Shown here in pieces: positions 53,017 to 63,314 of a stretch of DNA of 64,000 bases. Source of the stretch: Pyropia yezoensis (lineage: Eukaryota; Rhodophyta; Bangiophyceae; Bangiales; Bangiaceae); contig CM020620.1 of NCBI GenBank assembly GCA_009829735.1, positions 25,208,020 to 25,272,019 on the forward strand, written 5' to 3'. Made by a program: the position numbers and the translations under genes. The notes below the pieces were generated by a model. It searched no databases, was not told the DNA's origin, and worked only from the letters and a program-made list of their open reading frames with translations. The number at the start of each line of letters is the position of its first letter. Position 1 is the stretch's first letter.

Positions 53017-53667
53017 GCGCAGCACTGCTTATCGCCCCTGTCAGAATTTTCTTTCTTTTTTGGGAAATTCTCGAGCAAAAACCTGCATAAAACCTGCATC
53101 GACCCCCCCTCAAGGCATCATAGACACCGCTTTTACCCCCGCTTCTTGCTTTCTGCCTATGACAGCTCGGGAAATCGGTAGTCGCCACCTCCCTAGGTAT
53201 CACCGGAAGCGCACGGGGCAGGAGAGCACTCTCGTGAAGCGCAAAGAAGCAACCGACCATCGCTACGCTTGGGAGCAATGTTTATACAAACGCGTTTAGA
53301 AACCGCGCAATCTCTCGCACTGGTTAAGCAAAAACCTGCGCGACGACAGCTTTCGAGGATCTGCGCGGAAAAATCTCTCCGCCTTGCTCGACATCTACAA
53401 CGTGAGTTCTGACCAATGGAACGCTCCGTCCAGCAAACAGCAGCGCCACCGCTGTTGTCATTGGTTGACAGAACACCGACAGCGGCCGTCGTGTCGGTTA
53501 TCCTGGGGGAGATTCTTTGGCCTCAGCCCCTCCCCTCGATCAGAAAAACAAAACTCTGCTCCACCCGTTCATTTTCGTGCTCGAGCAGGGCAAGAATTTG
53601 CACAACGAAGCAAGAGATCTGGCCAAAATCGGGCTTGTATCTTGACAGGGGATAAGCAGTGCTGCGC
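53017..53667. mobile_element. Dispersed inverted-repeat element, copy 2 (651 bp)
   Basis: Second copy of the element at 23062-23698, in the same orientation. Its ends are better preserved: GCGCAGCACTGCTTATC at the left and its exact reverse complement at the right, followed inward by CCCTGTCA/TGACAGGG. It contains a small insertion (GGAGAGCACTCTCGTG region, 53220-53235) absent from copy 1. No coding frame is credible and no clear target-site duplication is visible. Confidence 0.85.
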
Positions 53668-56364
53668 TTTGGCGCGCGGCACACCGAGCCGGCGAGAATC
53701 GTCTCGAGGTTCTTCTATTCAACTCTTGTCACGGGATCCACAATATATATTCATTTTTTTCATGCCCCGCTTTCTGGAGAGAGTAGCTACAGACTTTTCC
53801 TTGCCCTGTACTTTTGTTGAAGAAAGATTTTCTACGTATCTCAAGACATGTAGATATATCAACAACAGTCCCTGCGATTCGACAAAGGACTCCTTTGAAC
53901 AAAGGAAAGGCGAGCTATCTATTTATGGCGACCAACCGAGCTCGTGTACAGTACAAACATATATATGACATACATATAAGAGCTGGGCCATCCAGTACGT
54001 GAAGCCCGTCAGTAGAGAGTATCACCAAGTGCGACATGGGTACCAAATGTGGGTAAAGTGTGGGTCGTCGACCCACGGTCAGCGACCCACTCTTGTACTC
54101 ACACTGTGCATCTGTGAATCCGTGCCTGACGGGGCTGACGTCACCATTGTCATCCGATGCGGCGGCGCGGTTCCAGACGGATCCGGATGTTGTGATTGTT
54201 GCTGACAGTAATGCCACGTGGGCTCCATACTGGCTATTTCGTGATGGCGCTCCATCGCTGTGAAGTGATGGAACGTGACGGGCCAATCGCACGGCTCCAT
54301 CACATTTCATCAGCCCCGCTGGCATACGCCGGCGCGCTGGTGAGTGACGCTGAATCCTCGCGCTGCGTTGTGTGCTTGTTTTGTGTTGTGTGTCTTGTTG
54401 TCCGTGTGGGGTGTGGAGTACCGTGTGCGTGCGTGTGGCGAGTGGCTCCGCGCCTATATATACGCTCCCTCGCATCGAGTAGCGAGGAGGGAGTCGGGAG
54501 GACAAGACAAGTGGGACTCTTTGGATATACTCGTGCTTAGGTGCGCTCGGACGACGGCCACCTTCTGTGCGATTGCCCGGTCGGTTCGAAGGCCGTGGCT
54601 CCCGCTTCATCCTCCTTACATTAGACCCTGTACCACTCGAACCACACATCAGCATGTTGGGAAGAAACGGAGTGACTGCGAAAGGCCTCGCGAAGAAGTT
54701 TCCGCTGGAATTTCTCCTCCGATCTTCCCGCGCTCTTTCACATTGACCAGGAGTCGCTGTTCTGAGGGCGCGCGACCGGCCGTTCAGCCGCATCGACTCG
54801 CCATCCCCGCGTTGGCCGCGAGCTTGAGAGTACGAAAGCTGCGTGCACTTCCTGTCGTCGACCGAGCAGCTCTCTCTGCAGGCATGGTGGCCGTTCGGGA
54901 CTTGGGGCTTGGAGCGCTGCGACAGCGTCGCACGCGGCTGCGACGTATACTCTTGGTCCACACTCACATGGACCGGAGGGACAGAGGGTGCCACGGGGCG
55001 CGGAGGGTGCCATGATGGTTTGGATTAAACATGGGAGCACGACCAGGCATAGTGGTACGCGCGGCAGGCGGGTGGGTCGATGTCAGGCGGCGGAGGCGGG
55101 TCGGCGAGTAGGAGGAGAATGGTTGTCGCTTTATAAGGACGGCGCACGCGGCGGGGCAGGCGCGATCCCCCCGCGCGGGCCGTGCGAGAACTATGAGGCA
55201 CGGTCAGGTGGGTGCACAGGACGGGCACTGCGAGGCGGGGCGGGGCGGCTGCACAGGGCGGGCACTGCGAGGCGCAGCTGGCGTGGCGCCCTTGGCGTGC
55301 CAGCCGCCGGCGGGTGCCGTAAGGCTGTGTCGGACGGGTACGATATCGGTCCTTTGTCAAATACAGCTGCTCGCAGCCTGTCACGTGGCACACTTGAGCG
55401 CATCTGACGGCCAGGCCATCCCGGTTTTTGACATGGGTATGCAGGGGTACATAGCCATTTATGGGATGCCAATCGTGGGTCGGGGGGCGTGATCCGGACG
55501 AAACATATCCCCGACCCACGCCGCCGACCCACATTCGAGCTGCTGATACTGTCTAGTTGAAGACGAAAGAATGCCGTCTCCTCAGCGTTCTGCGTGTACG
55601 TAGGTAGATACAGTGATGGATTGAAATCTGAAGGCGATCCGCTTCTTTGCGGCACCCTCAGCACCCCAAATGACAGTTGCATCTGAGCACCCCAACTAAC
55701 GCCCATTCCAAGCGCCTATTCCTTAGTGTGACGCGGTACTGTATCGCGTGACAGGCTTGGAAAGGACGAGATGTCCCCCGGCTTGATGCATCGTCCCAGT
55801 CACATACTGATATACCAAACATCTGGTGAACACTGGGGGTCACGTATTGTGACCAGCCTCAGTATCCGAGAGCCTCCGCCAGCGAGTCGCCGCGAACGAC
55901 TGGACGGCAAAGGCTGGGACGCCTCTGCTAAGGAGGGGAGAGGGCCGCAGCAGCAAAATGAGCAAGGAGCGAATGAAGGTGAACGGGGCCGGACGGGGAA
56001 GAACGACGAAAGGAAGACCGAAGGAAAGTCGCGTTGGACACGGAGAGACAAGGAGGTGGGGTCGTCGGAGGCAAGCATTCGTGGATCGTGCAGGACCGAG
56101 GAGGATACCTCGAGGTGTGTGGCCCGATCGATGCGGCACGTACGTGGGGTGCCAGCGTAAGGGTAGCAGGCCGGGGGGGGGGGGGGGGGGGGAGCCGCGC
56201 CCGTGGGCAATGGGGAAGGGGGGTGAAGCAGCGTGACGACGATGTGGTGGATGCGGTTGACCGACCACGACGGATGTGGGCCCGTCAACGCGGCCAGCGC
56301 GTGCTTCCTGGTGTGGGTGCAGGAATTGCTGATTAGCGGTCGATGATCCACATTAAATAGGACT
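53668..56364. other. Intergenic region, probably decayed mobile DNA
   Basis: Composition is near 50-55% GC, clearly lower than the gene blocks. GTGGGTCG and its complement recur at 54058-54094 (including GTGGGTCGTCGACCCAC) and 55477-55532. A TATATATA box lies at 54462, with a long leader after it. Two direct copies of GGGCACTGCGAGGC occur at about 55214 and 55259. A 359-codon minus-strand frame (53915-54994) has no motif. No gene is supported. Confidence 0.4.
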
Positions 56365-56365
56365 A

Positions 56366-56816
56366 TTGCAGTTTTCCGAATCTTGTCCCATGTGGACAAG
56401 AGCAAGAGCAAGTGTACAAGAGCAAGGGCCAATCGCATGCTGGCAGCAGAGGGCTTACCAATGCCGTGCTGCAACACGTCTGTCGGAAGAACTTGATGAT
56501 TGGCTATGGCCACAACTGCTCTCGCAACGAGCGCTGGTTGGTCGAAACACTATCGTTTTTTCATCGGATCTCGCCGGTTGGCCCTTTATCTCAGGTCATC
56601 TCTGTCAAGAACAGTGCGAAGCGCTCAGCCGGTGCTTGTTCTGCCCTCGAAGTGGTCAGAAATCCCGAGGGAATCCCCGATCACACTGTTCGTACAACAA
56701 CGGACCCTCATGCAAAGCAGTTATTGGCCAGAGAGGCAGCATCTGAGTCATATCATTGGTCAAACACAGTTTGCTCTTGCTCTTGTCCACATGGGACAAA
56801 ATTGGGAGAACTGCAA
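56366..56816. mobile_element. Tc1/mariner-like miniature element with about 50-bp terminal inverted repeats and TA target site
   Basis: The left end TTGCAGTTTTCCGAATCTTG and following TCCCATGTGGACAAGAGCAA are mirrored at the right end (56770-56816) with only a few mismatches over about 47 bases. Both ends are flanked by TA (56364-56365 and 56817-56818), the duplication expected of Tc1/mariner-type elements. The 350-bp interior has no transposase. Confidence 0.7.
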
Positions 56817-59328
56817 TATGTATCGCCGAACATCGTGGTGAGACATCGCGGCGCCCGCTTAGTATGTCTGTACCGTTTGTGACGCCGTCACATGGTCCCA
56901 CCAATGGTGGCAACGTTACACGTACACGTACAGCGTGCGAGTGGACCTTGGAATGGGCGTAACAGTTGTGTCTGATGGGCTAGGTATGAGGCAAAGAACT
57001 GTTCATATGGTAATACGTTTCCGAAATATGGGGACTCGACACCGGATATTCGAGTGAGAGTGGCGCAATTGGCAGCCGAAAAGATACGATCCCGTGACTT
57101 GAAAGAATGTTTTCTGGCTCCCGTGCCGCAGCCATTGGCTTACAATTGTTGCGCACCCTCAGCTCGGCGGCCACGTGCAGGCTGCAAGTGCGGCGGACAG
57201 TCCAGGTGGTGCCAGTTGGGGTCGAGACAGTTGTGGTGGGGGGTCCCCTCGTCCCCTGGATACGCCGCCGCGCCAGTCTAACGCGGAGGTGAGGTTCTCT
57301 TTTGGCCATGGGCGGGGGGGGGGCATCGCTACGCTCAGGCCCCAGAGTCGCGCGCCCCCCCTGCAGGAGGGATCCCACCCCGATCCACCCGCTTCCGCGA
57401 TCGACCAGCGGGCATGCACACAGCAGCGCCCTCTCAGCTCTCCCCGCCCCCTTCTCCGGCCAGCAGGGCGCACGGCCGAGCACCGCTGTACACTCGCCCT
57501 ACCGTGCGCGGCACCGTGACCGCGCATGCCAGCACGTGCCGCGATCGGGCGCTATTTATCTACCTCCCCGACCCCCCGCAAGCGGAGCGTTAATGGAGAC
57601 CGATCTCCCAAACTGGGCACTGGTGCCACTCCCGCGGGGGCGACGACGCGACACTGCGAAGACAGGTGGGCGGTGGGTGGGTCAGAGAACGGCCTGCGTT
57701 CAGCCCGCGCGGGTCTCCCCCCTTCCCCCAAGCTAAATACCGCTTTGGCAGCCCGCTCACGACCAACCGAGAACGAAGCGTCGTGCAAGCGCGGCCGTCC
57801 GTTAACGATGCGGCAGACCCCAAAACGCGGGGGTCTGGGGAGTCCCAGCCGGGGTGGGGCGCGTGTCCCACAGTCGTGTCCAAACGATGGCGACCCCTCC
57901 CCAGCCTCTTCGCTGGCCCGTCGGGCGGGCGGGAGCCGTAGTGGCAGCCGCCACCGCTCTCGCGCCGCGTGGCGGTGCCCCCCGCCTGCTTCCCCTGTAC
58001 GCCCAGCTGGGGGGGTCGTGGCGGGTGAGGAGAGGTGGTGCGCAGGGCTCGGCGTGTTGTGGCTCGGCCCGCACTGCTGGCAACAACCACTCCCCCGAAC
58101 TAATGGGTAGGCGGGGGAACAGCCACTCCCCCGCACTACTGGGAAGGCGGGTGAGTGGCTGTCTCCACCCGCTGCCACGCTCTGCGTGGGCACACCGGAT
58201 TCGCCGCTTCCGTGGCAGCCCCCCTTTGAGGGCATGGCGTTGGGGGGGGGGGGGGGAGACGCGCTGAACGCGGCGATCGCTGCCCTACTCCTCCCCCGCC
58301 ATACCCCCCCCCCACCTACCCGTCTGCAGTAGGGACTCCGCACCAACTGGCAGGGTGCTGGTCCGGTTGCCGGGTCAAACGGGCGGCCACGAGGGGCTGA
58401 GTCGCGGCGGCGTGGAAGATGCAGGGCAGAAGGGGTGGGGCGTGGGCGGGAGAGGGAGGGCGGCGGCGGGCCCCGCCGGCCGTGGGTGCTGCCGCGTTCG
58501 GCTTGACCCTTTACCCTCCTCGCCAGGCGGACACCTGCCAGACCGTCCCGGCGCTTGCAGAGGAGTGGGGCGGATAGCAGCCAGAGAGGAGGACGGGGGT
58601 GGGGGGCAGCAACCGGGTAGGGGGGGGACAGCACCCGAGGAGGGCGGAAGGGGGGCCTCCCCGGGGCGGCGCCTGTCCGGTAGGAAGCACCTGGCTCCCC
58701 TGCCCCGTCTACGCGTTACGAGCAGACCACAACAGAGAGGGCGCGGGAGGGGGCGATTGCGATGCCCGTGCGGGCAGATGCCCTCCTCCCGGCCGAGGGG
58801 AGCCGGCGTGTGGCTAGCAGGTGGGAGGGCGGCGTGACTCTTTCTTTGCACATGGGCGTCGTCTGTGGCACGCGTACATATGCGGTGCCATCACCCCTAG
58901 AAGCGGAGGGGACGACGCTTGGGGGGGGGCCAGTGGTGCAGCGCGCCCTGGGATCCGGGGACAGGCGGGGTTTGGACGACCGACGGATATCAGGCTCTTG
59001 CTGGACGTGCCGTGGCCCCCCCAGCGACCTTTCTCCCTCGCTGTGGAAACCGATCGTCTGCGAGTGTCAGACCCCGCGAGGTCCTCCTTATACCCTCGCT
59101 TACCCTCAGGGTGAGGAGGCTCCTGGACCTATACTCTCTGGCCGGCAACTGGCTGACGCCTCCATCTAGTGCCTATTGCCGGGCGCCTCAGTCTCCCCAG
59201 CCGCCGCGACTTCCACACCGAGACCGACACCGTGTTCCTCCTCCCCCCCCCCCCATCTTCACATCTTCCTGAACCCCTTCTTCCCCACCCCCCCACCCCC
59301 CACCCCACCCCCCTCGCCACCCCTGAGC
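56817..59328. other. Intergenic region upstream of FkbM copy B
   Basis: It is mixed-composition DNA up to 57250, then GC-rich. A short direct repeat (CACTCCCCCGAACTAATGGG and CACTCCCCCGCACTACTGGG) lies at 58089-58144. Bases 57057-57080 resemble the 5' part of a tRNA but no cloverleaf closes. Frames such as 57552-58634 (minus) lack motifs. C/A-rich sequence at 59240-59325 precedes the methyltransferase start. Confidence 0.4.
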
Positions 59329-61385
59329 ATGATGCAACGGCGAACTCACTTTGACGCGACGCCCGCCTACGCCTGGGACAGTCCCGCGCCTATGGGCAGC
59401 AGCGACGGCGGCGGCGGCGGCGGCCCAGCGGGTGGTGCTGCAGGCGGGCCGATGGCCACTCCTGTCGCCGGCGGCGGGGCGAGCCGCCACACGGTGGTGG
59501 CGGTGGGGGCGGTCGACGCGTCGGCCGGCGGCGGTGGCGGTGGCCGGCCGCCCCTGCAGCCGTCCACTCTGTTGGCTGGCGGTGGTGGTGGCGGCGCCGG
59601 TGGTGGCGGCAGCGGCGGCATCGGTAGCGTGGGCGGTGGAGGGGGGGGTGGAGGTGGCGGCGTAGGCGGCAGCGGCAGCGTCGGCGGCGTGGGCGGCGCC
59701 CGCAAGGCTGGCACGGACACCCGCCGGCTCCTTGCTGTGGCCGCCGTTGCGTGTGCGGGGGGGGCGCTAATGATGGACACGGTCACTCGGGGGGGGGGGG
59801 GGGTGTGGCCGCCACCGGAAGGGGATGGCTGGGTGACCTTGCCGCGACGGGGAAGCAAATGTTCTCGTGGCGGGGACGAATGGCACCACCGCATGCATCC
59901 GTGGGGGGAGGCGTGGAGGCGGGCGGGCCTGCGGATAAGGGGCCAGGAAGCACGCCAACAGCGGGGGGTGGCGCTGAAACTGCAGCCGGCGCCGTTGCCG
60001 CCGTGCCGCCCGTGGCGCTGGTGACGGCGCCGGCGGTTGCGCCGGCCCTGGAACGGGAAGACGAGGAGCGGCCCCTCGGGGCGCTGGCGCCGCCCGCAGC
60101 TGACACGCCTCGGGCGGCCGCCCCCGCAAACGCACCCACCAAGGCGGCGACTCTGTCTCTTCCCCCCCCACCCGCTGCCGCCGCGTCAGCGGCGGCCGCC
60201 TCTCCCTCGCATTGCGCAGCGGCGGCGGCGGCGGGCGCGCCGTGCGTGCTGGACTTGGGGTTCAACACGGGCCAGGACTCGCACTTTTACCTTGCCGACG
60301 GGTACTCGGTCATTGGGGTGGACGCCAACCCCGACCTCATCGCCGCAGGGCGGGCCCGCTTTGCCGACGCGACCGCCAAGGGGCAGCTCACCCTCGTGTC
60401 GAACGGGCTGGTGGGGGAGGTGGCCGAGGGCAAGTCTGCGCCCGAGACGCTCCGCTTTTACCGCTCCAAGCTGCGCTCCGAGTGGAGCTCGTTTGACGCG
60501 TCGTGGGGGTGTCGCAACCCCAACAACACGCCCGTTGAGAAGGAGGTACCCGCCCACTGTGAGCGGATTGACGTGCCCGTGACAACGTGCGCGGGGCTGA
60601 TTGAGCGTTTCGGTAAGCCGCTGTATATTAAGGTATGTCAAGCAAGCGAAAGGGGGCGGGAGGAACTGGGGGTGGTGAATGAGAAGCCGTGCAGCTGGGT
60701 GGGGAAGGGAGGCACGAGCGACCCGATTGTGAGGGCCCCCGAGCTGTGGGACGTTCAAGAAGTCGTCTGAAAGGACGAGCGGGGCGCTGGCAAGTCATGC
60801 TACTCTCTGGGTAAGTCGGTGGGCTGGGAGCCTAGCCACTCGGGCGGTGACTGACGTGCTGCCATCAGCTGCTCTTTTTCTCCCCAAGCTCTTTGTCTCA
60901 ATTGCTCGTGTGCTTGTGTGCTCCTTCGCCCCCCAACACCCCAGATTGACATCGAGGGCCGCGACACGGCCTGCCTCAACTCGCTGCACACCCTCCCCCG
61001 CGAGTCGCGCCCCACCTACGTGTCGGTGGAGAATGTGAACGAAGTCCACATTGACCTGCTCACCGCCCTCGGGTACACCTCCCAAAAGGCCGTTGACCAG
61101 CGGGTCATCCACGCGCGCTACATGGGCCAGCCCGACCTGCTCGGTAACAGCGGCCCCTTTGGTGACGCCGCCGTCCACCTATCGGGGGGGACCGAGTGGG
61201 TGTCTGCGCCTGAGGTACGGGCGCTGCTCCCGCTACCAGAACGCTACGAGCCGACGGGGGAGGGCATGTGGTACGACCTCCACGGGCGGCTGGAAGGGGA
61301 CCCGGCGGCTGAGGCAAAGGCCAAGCGCTCGCCGGCGGCGAAGGGGCTCAATGCTGCGCCAGCAGTGGCAGCGGCTGCCTCGTAG
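59329..61385 (+). CDS. FkbM-family methyltransferase, copy B, two exons, frame break at a 15-G run
   Basis: Paralogue of copy A. The exons are 59329-60632 and 60945-61385, with an intron of 312 bp at the same codon boundary (LYIK / IDIEG). The N-terminus MMQRRTHFD parallels MQRRTVFDF of copy A, followed by a Gly-rich region and a membrane segment (RRLLAVAAVACAGGALMMDT). At 59789-59803 a run of 15 G shifts the frame: the summed exon length is 1745, one short of a multiple of three, and the stalk plus catalytic domain read on in the next frame. The catalytic part (CVLDLGFNTGQDSHFYLADG onward) differs from copy A at only 8 of about 130 exon-1 residues, whereas stalk, N-terminus and intron differ strongly. 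The stalk is about half as long. Either a sequence-length error or a real frameshift. Confidence 0.87.
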
Positions 61386-61926
61386 GTGACGGCGCCTAGG
61401 GAGGAGGCTCTGCTGATTGTTGACGTAGCGCACCTTCTTGTCGCGAGGCGACTATGCCCCCCCCCGTTTGTGTACATGACTAGGGGCGGGAGGGCGCGCT
61501 AACTAGATGTCACAGCGCGCGCAAGAACAGTTTTGACCGTGCATCGTTCAACTGACCCGAAGCGTTCGCCTCGAGGCGGTGAGCATGAGGCAGCCGACAA
61601 TGGGCGGCGATGAGGAGGGCTGCCTAGCCTGTATGGCTCCCGACTGCTGCGACGTTGACTCCATCCGTCCCCGCCTGTAAATACCATGAAGAGGTGTATT
61701 GTCCTTCCCACAAAAGTGGTGGCTATGGGAGGCTATTTACATCCATCAGATTCGTTGTTTGGATCCGTTTGTGTTTTTAATCAGCTGAAGGGAGTCGGGA
61801 TGCCAAATATATTCGCAGACTAGATCGCACGACTAAAGCAGAGAAACTTGTAGCATCCCTGGCCCTGACTTGGCGTCGACCCGGGATGGCGACCAAGGGG
61901 CACCAGGCGCCAGGACACGCCCGCCG
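61386..61926. other. Intergenic region
   Basis: This is the 3' flank of the methyltransferase and the spacer before the LTR at 61927. AT-richer from 61680. I see no gene or RNA feature. Confidence 0.45.
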
Positions 61927-62902
61927 TGTGGGGATGTTTGGCGGCCGTGGCCCGTGCCCGGCACTGGGATGCGGTGGACTACGCTACCCACACGTGAGAT
62001 ACCACTCTCGTAGTTCCCCTTACTGTGTTACCTGTCCCTTTCCCCCGAGGGATACTGACACGTGTCTGAGAGGATCGAGTTTTATACCACATATTTGGTG
62101 GAGCAGCAGGGAAAATTTGGGTTTTTGAGAAGGGACATTTGGGAGCAGCGGTTGGGTTGTTCCTGTTCTGTCCTCTTCTGTGGTTTGGGAATTATTTGCA
62201 CCCGTTCACGGGAATCCCATTCCTGGCTGTCCAACCCCTCTCTTGTGGTCTGACGATCTTTGGACACGCCGGCAACTGGACAGTGGAAGTCAAGAGCCCG
62301 ACATGGCTACCCTCCCTGGCACGACGGTGCCCGAAGGGGTAGACCCTGCGTCCCTTTACACATCCCTGGTCACCGCGGGGGACGGTGTCCAACCCGGCGC
62401 TGTCCCCGCGGGCGAAACAGAACTGGGAGCGACACCCAGTAGCGGGCTGGAGTCTACAGGCGGCCAAGTACCCCCTGCTCCGGTTCCTCCGGCTGTCCCT
62501 CTTGTAGGAGCCACCCCGGGGTCAACGGCGTTCGAGACCGCTCGAAGCAGACGACTTCCTCCTGCCGGTTCTACTCCTGAACATCCAGGGATACCCCTTG
62601 GTGTGTTTACTCCTGGACCTACACATGGCAGCTGGGTGTATACTCCTCTTCCTGTGGGCGCTACCAGCGCCAGAGGCACCGCTGTGACTGGCTCTACGGA
62701 TCCCCGTGAGGCCTCGATTCCTGGGACCGGTCATGCCATTCCTCCCCTGGCGTCCTATGGGGCGGAAAGCTCCAAGACCCGTAACCGGAGCAGCCGGAGG
62801 GGGCGGCGTCGTGGCCGACATTTTAGAACCAGTGAGACCAGTTCCTCAACCTCTGAGTGTGGCGTTGTGGCCCTCAGACATCGTTGGGACCCGGGAGGCT
62901 GA
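61927..62902 (+). mobile_element. 5' part of an LTR retroelement (LTR, primer-binding site, gag-like ORF), element 1
   Basis: Bases 61927-62091 form a 165-bp candidate LTR with inverted ends TGTGG and CCACA. Four bases later, at 62096, TGGTGGAGCAGCAGGG begins with the TGG expected of a tRNA primer-binding site. An ORF from 62303 to 62902 (MATLPGTTVPEGVDPASLYT onward) is Pro/Gly/Thr-rich with an Arg-rich end (SSRRGRRRGRHFR), compatible with the N-terminal part of a Gag protein. No protease or reverse transcriptase is seen before a second, similar 5' structure starts. The element is therefore truncated or interrupted. Confidence 0.5.
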
Positions 62903-63314
62903 CTTGGGACCCGGCGGGTAGCGTTACGTGGAACCACGCGCTCGCTTGGGATCCCTGCATCGGCGGCCCGGGTCAGTGGCGACACGCCCGGTGCCCTGAT
63001 TGGTCCCCCGGAGTGGAGGACTTGCCCGGTTGGGGGCATACTGACCTTCGGGTTATCTTCTTGATTTTTCGCATTTATTTTCCTTGCGTGATTTCGTGTC
63101 TTTCCCCTCTTTCCCACTGGGTTTTCTTGGGGATTGACATTTGTGTGTGGGGGGGATTTCGCTTTCTTTTCGTGTGTTGGCCCGGTGAGCGGCCGGTGGC
63201 TTGCTGGCACTTGGCCCGCTGGGGGCGCCCTCTGGGGGCCTCGCTCTGGGCCCTTGGAGGGGCCAGGGGGGGAGGTTCTTGAGCGGTGCTCCGGGGTTCT
63301 CCACGGGGCCATCT

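Noticed and set aside
54570..54620. Isolated GGTTCGAA word that could be a tRNA B box
   Set aside because: There are no paired T stem or acceptor strands around it.
53915..54994. 359-codon open frame on the minus strand
   Set aside because: It has no recognisable motif, an irregular composition rich in Arg and Ser, no splice or paralogue support, and it overlaps equally long plus-strand frames. It is probably a chance opening in mixed-GC DNA.
57057..57130. tRNA-like start GAGAGTGGCGCAATTGGCAGC
   Set aside because: It resembles the 5' half of a tRNA with an A box, but no anticodon stem, T arm or matching acceptor strand follows or precedes it, also when a permuted order is tried by eye.
57552..58634. 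360-codon minus-strand frame upstream of FkbM copy B
   Set aside because: Pro/Arg/Ser-rich, overlapped by equally open plus-strand frames, contains direct DNA repeats and no motif.
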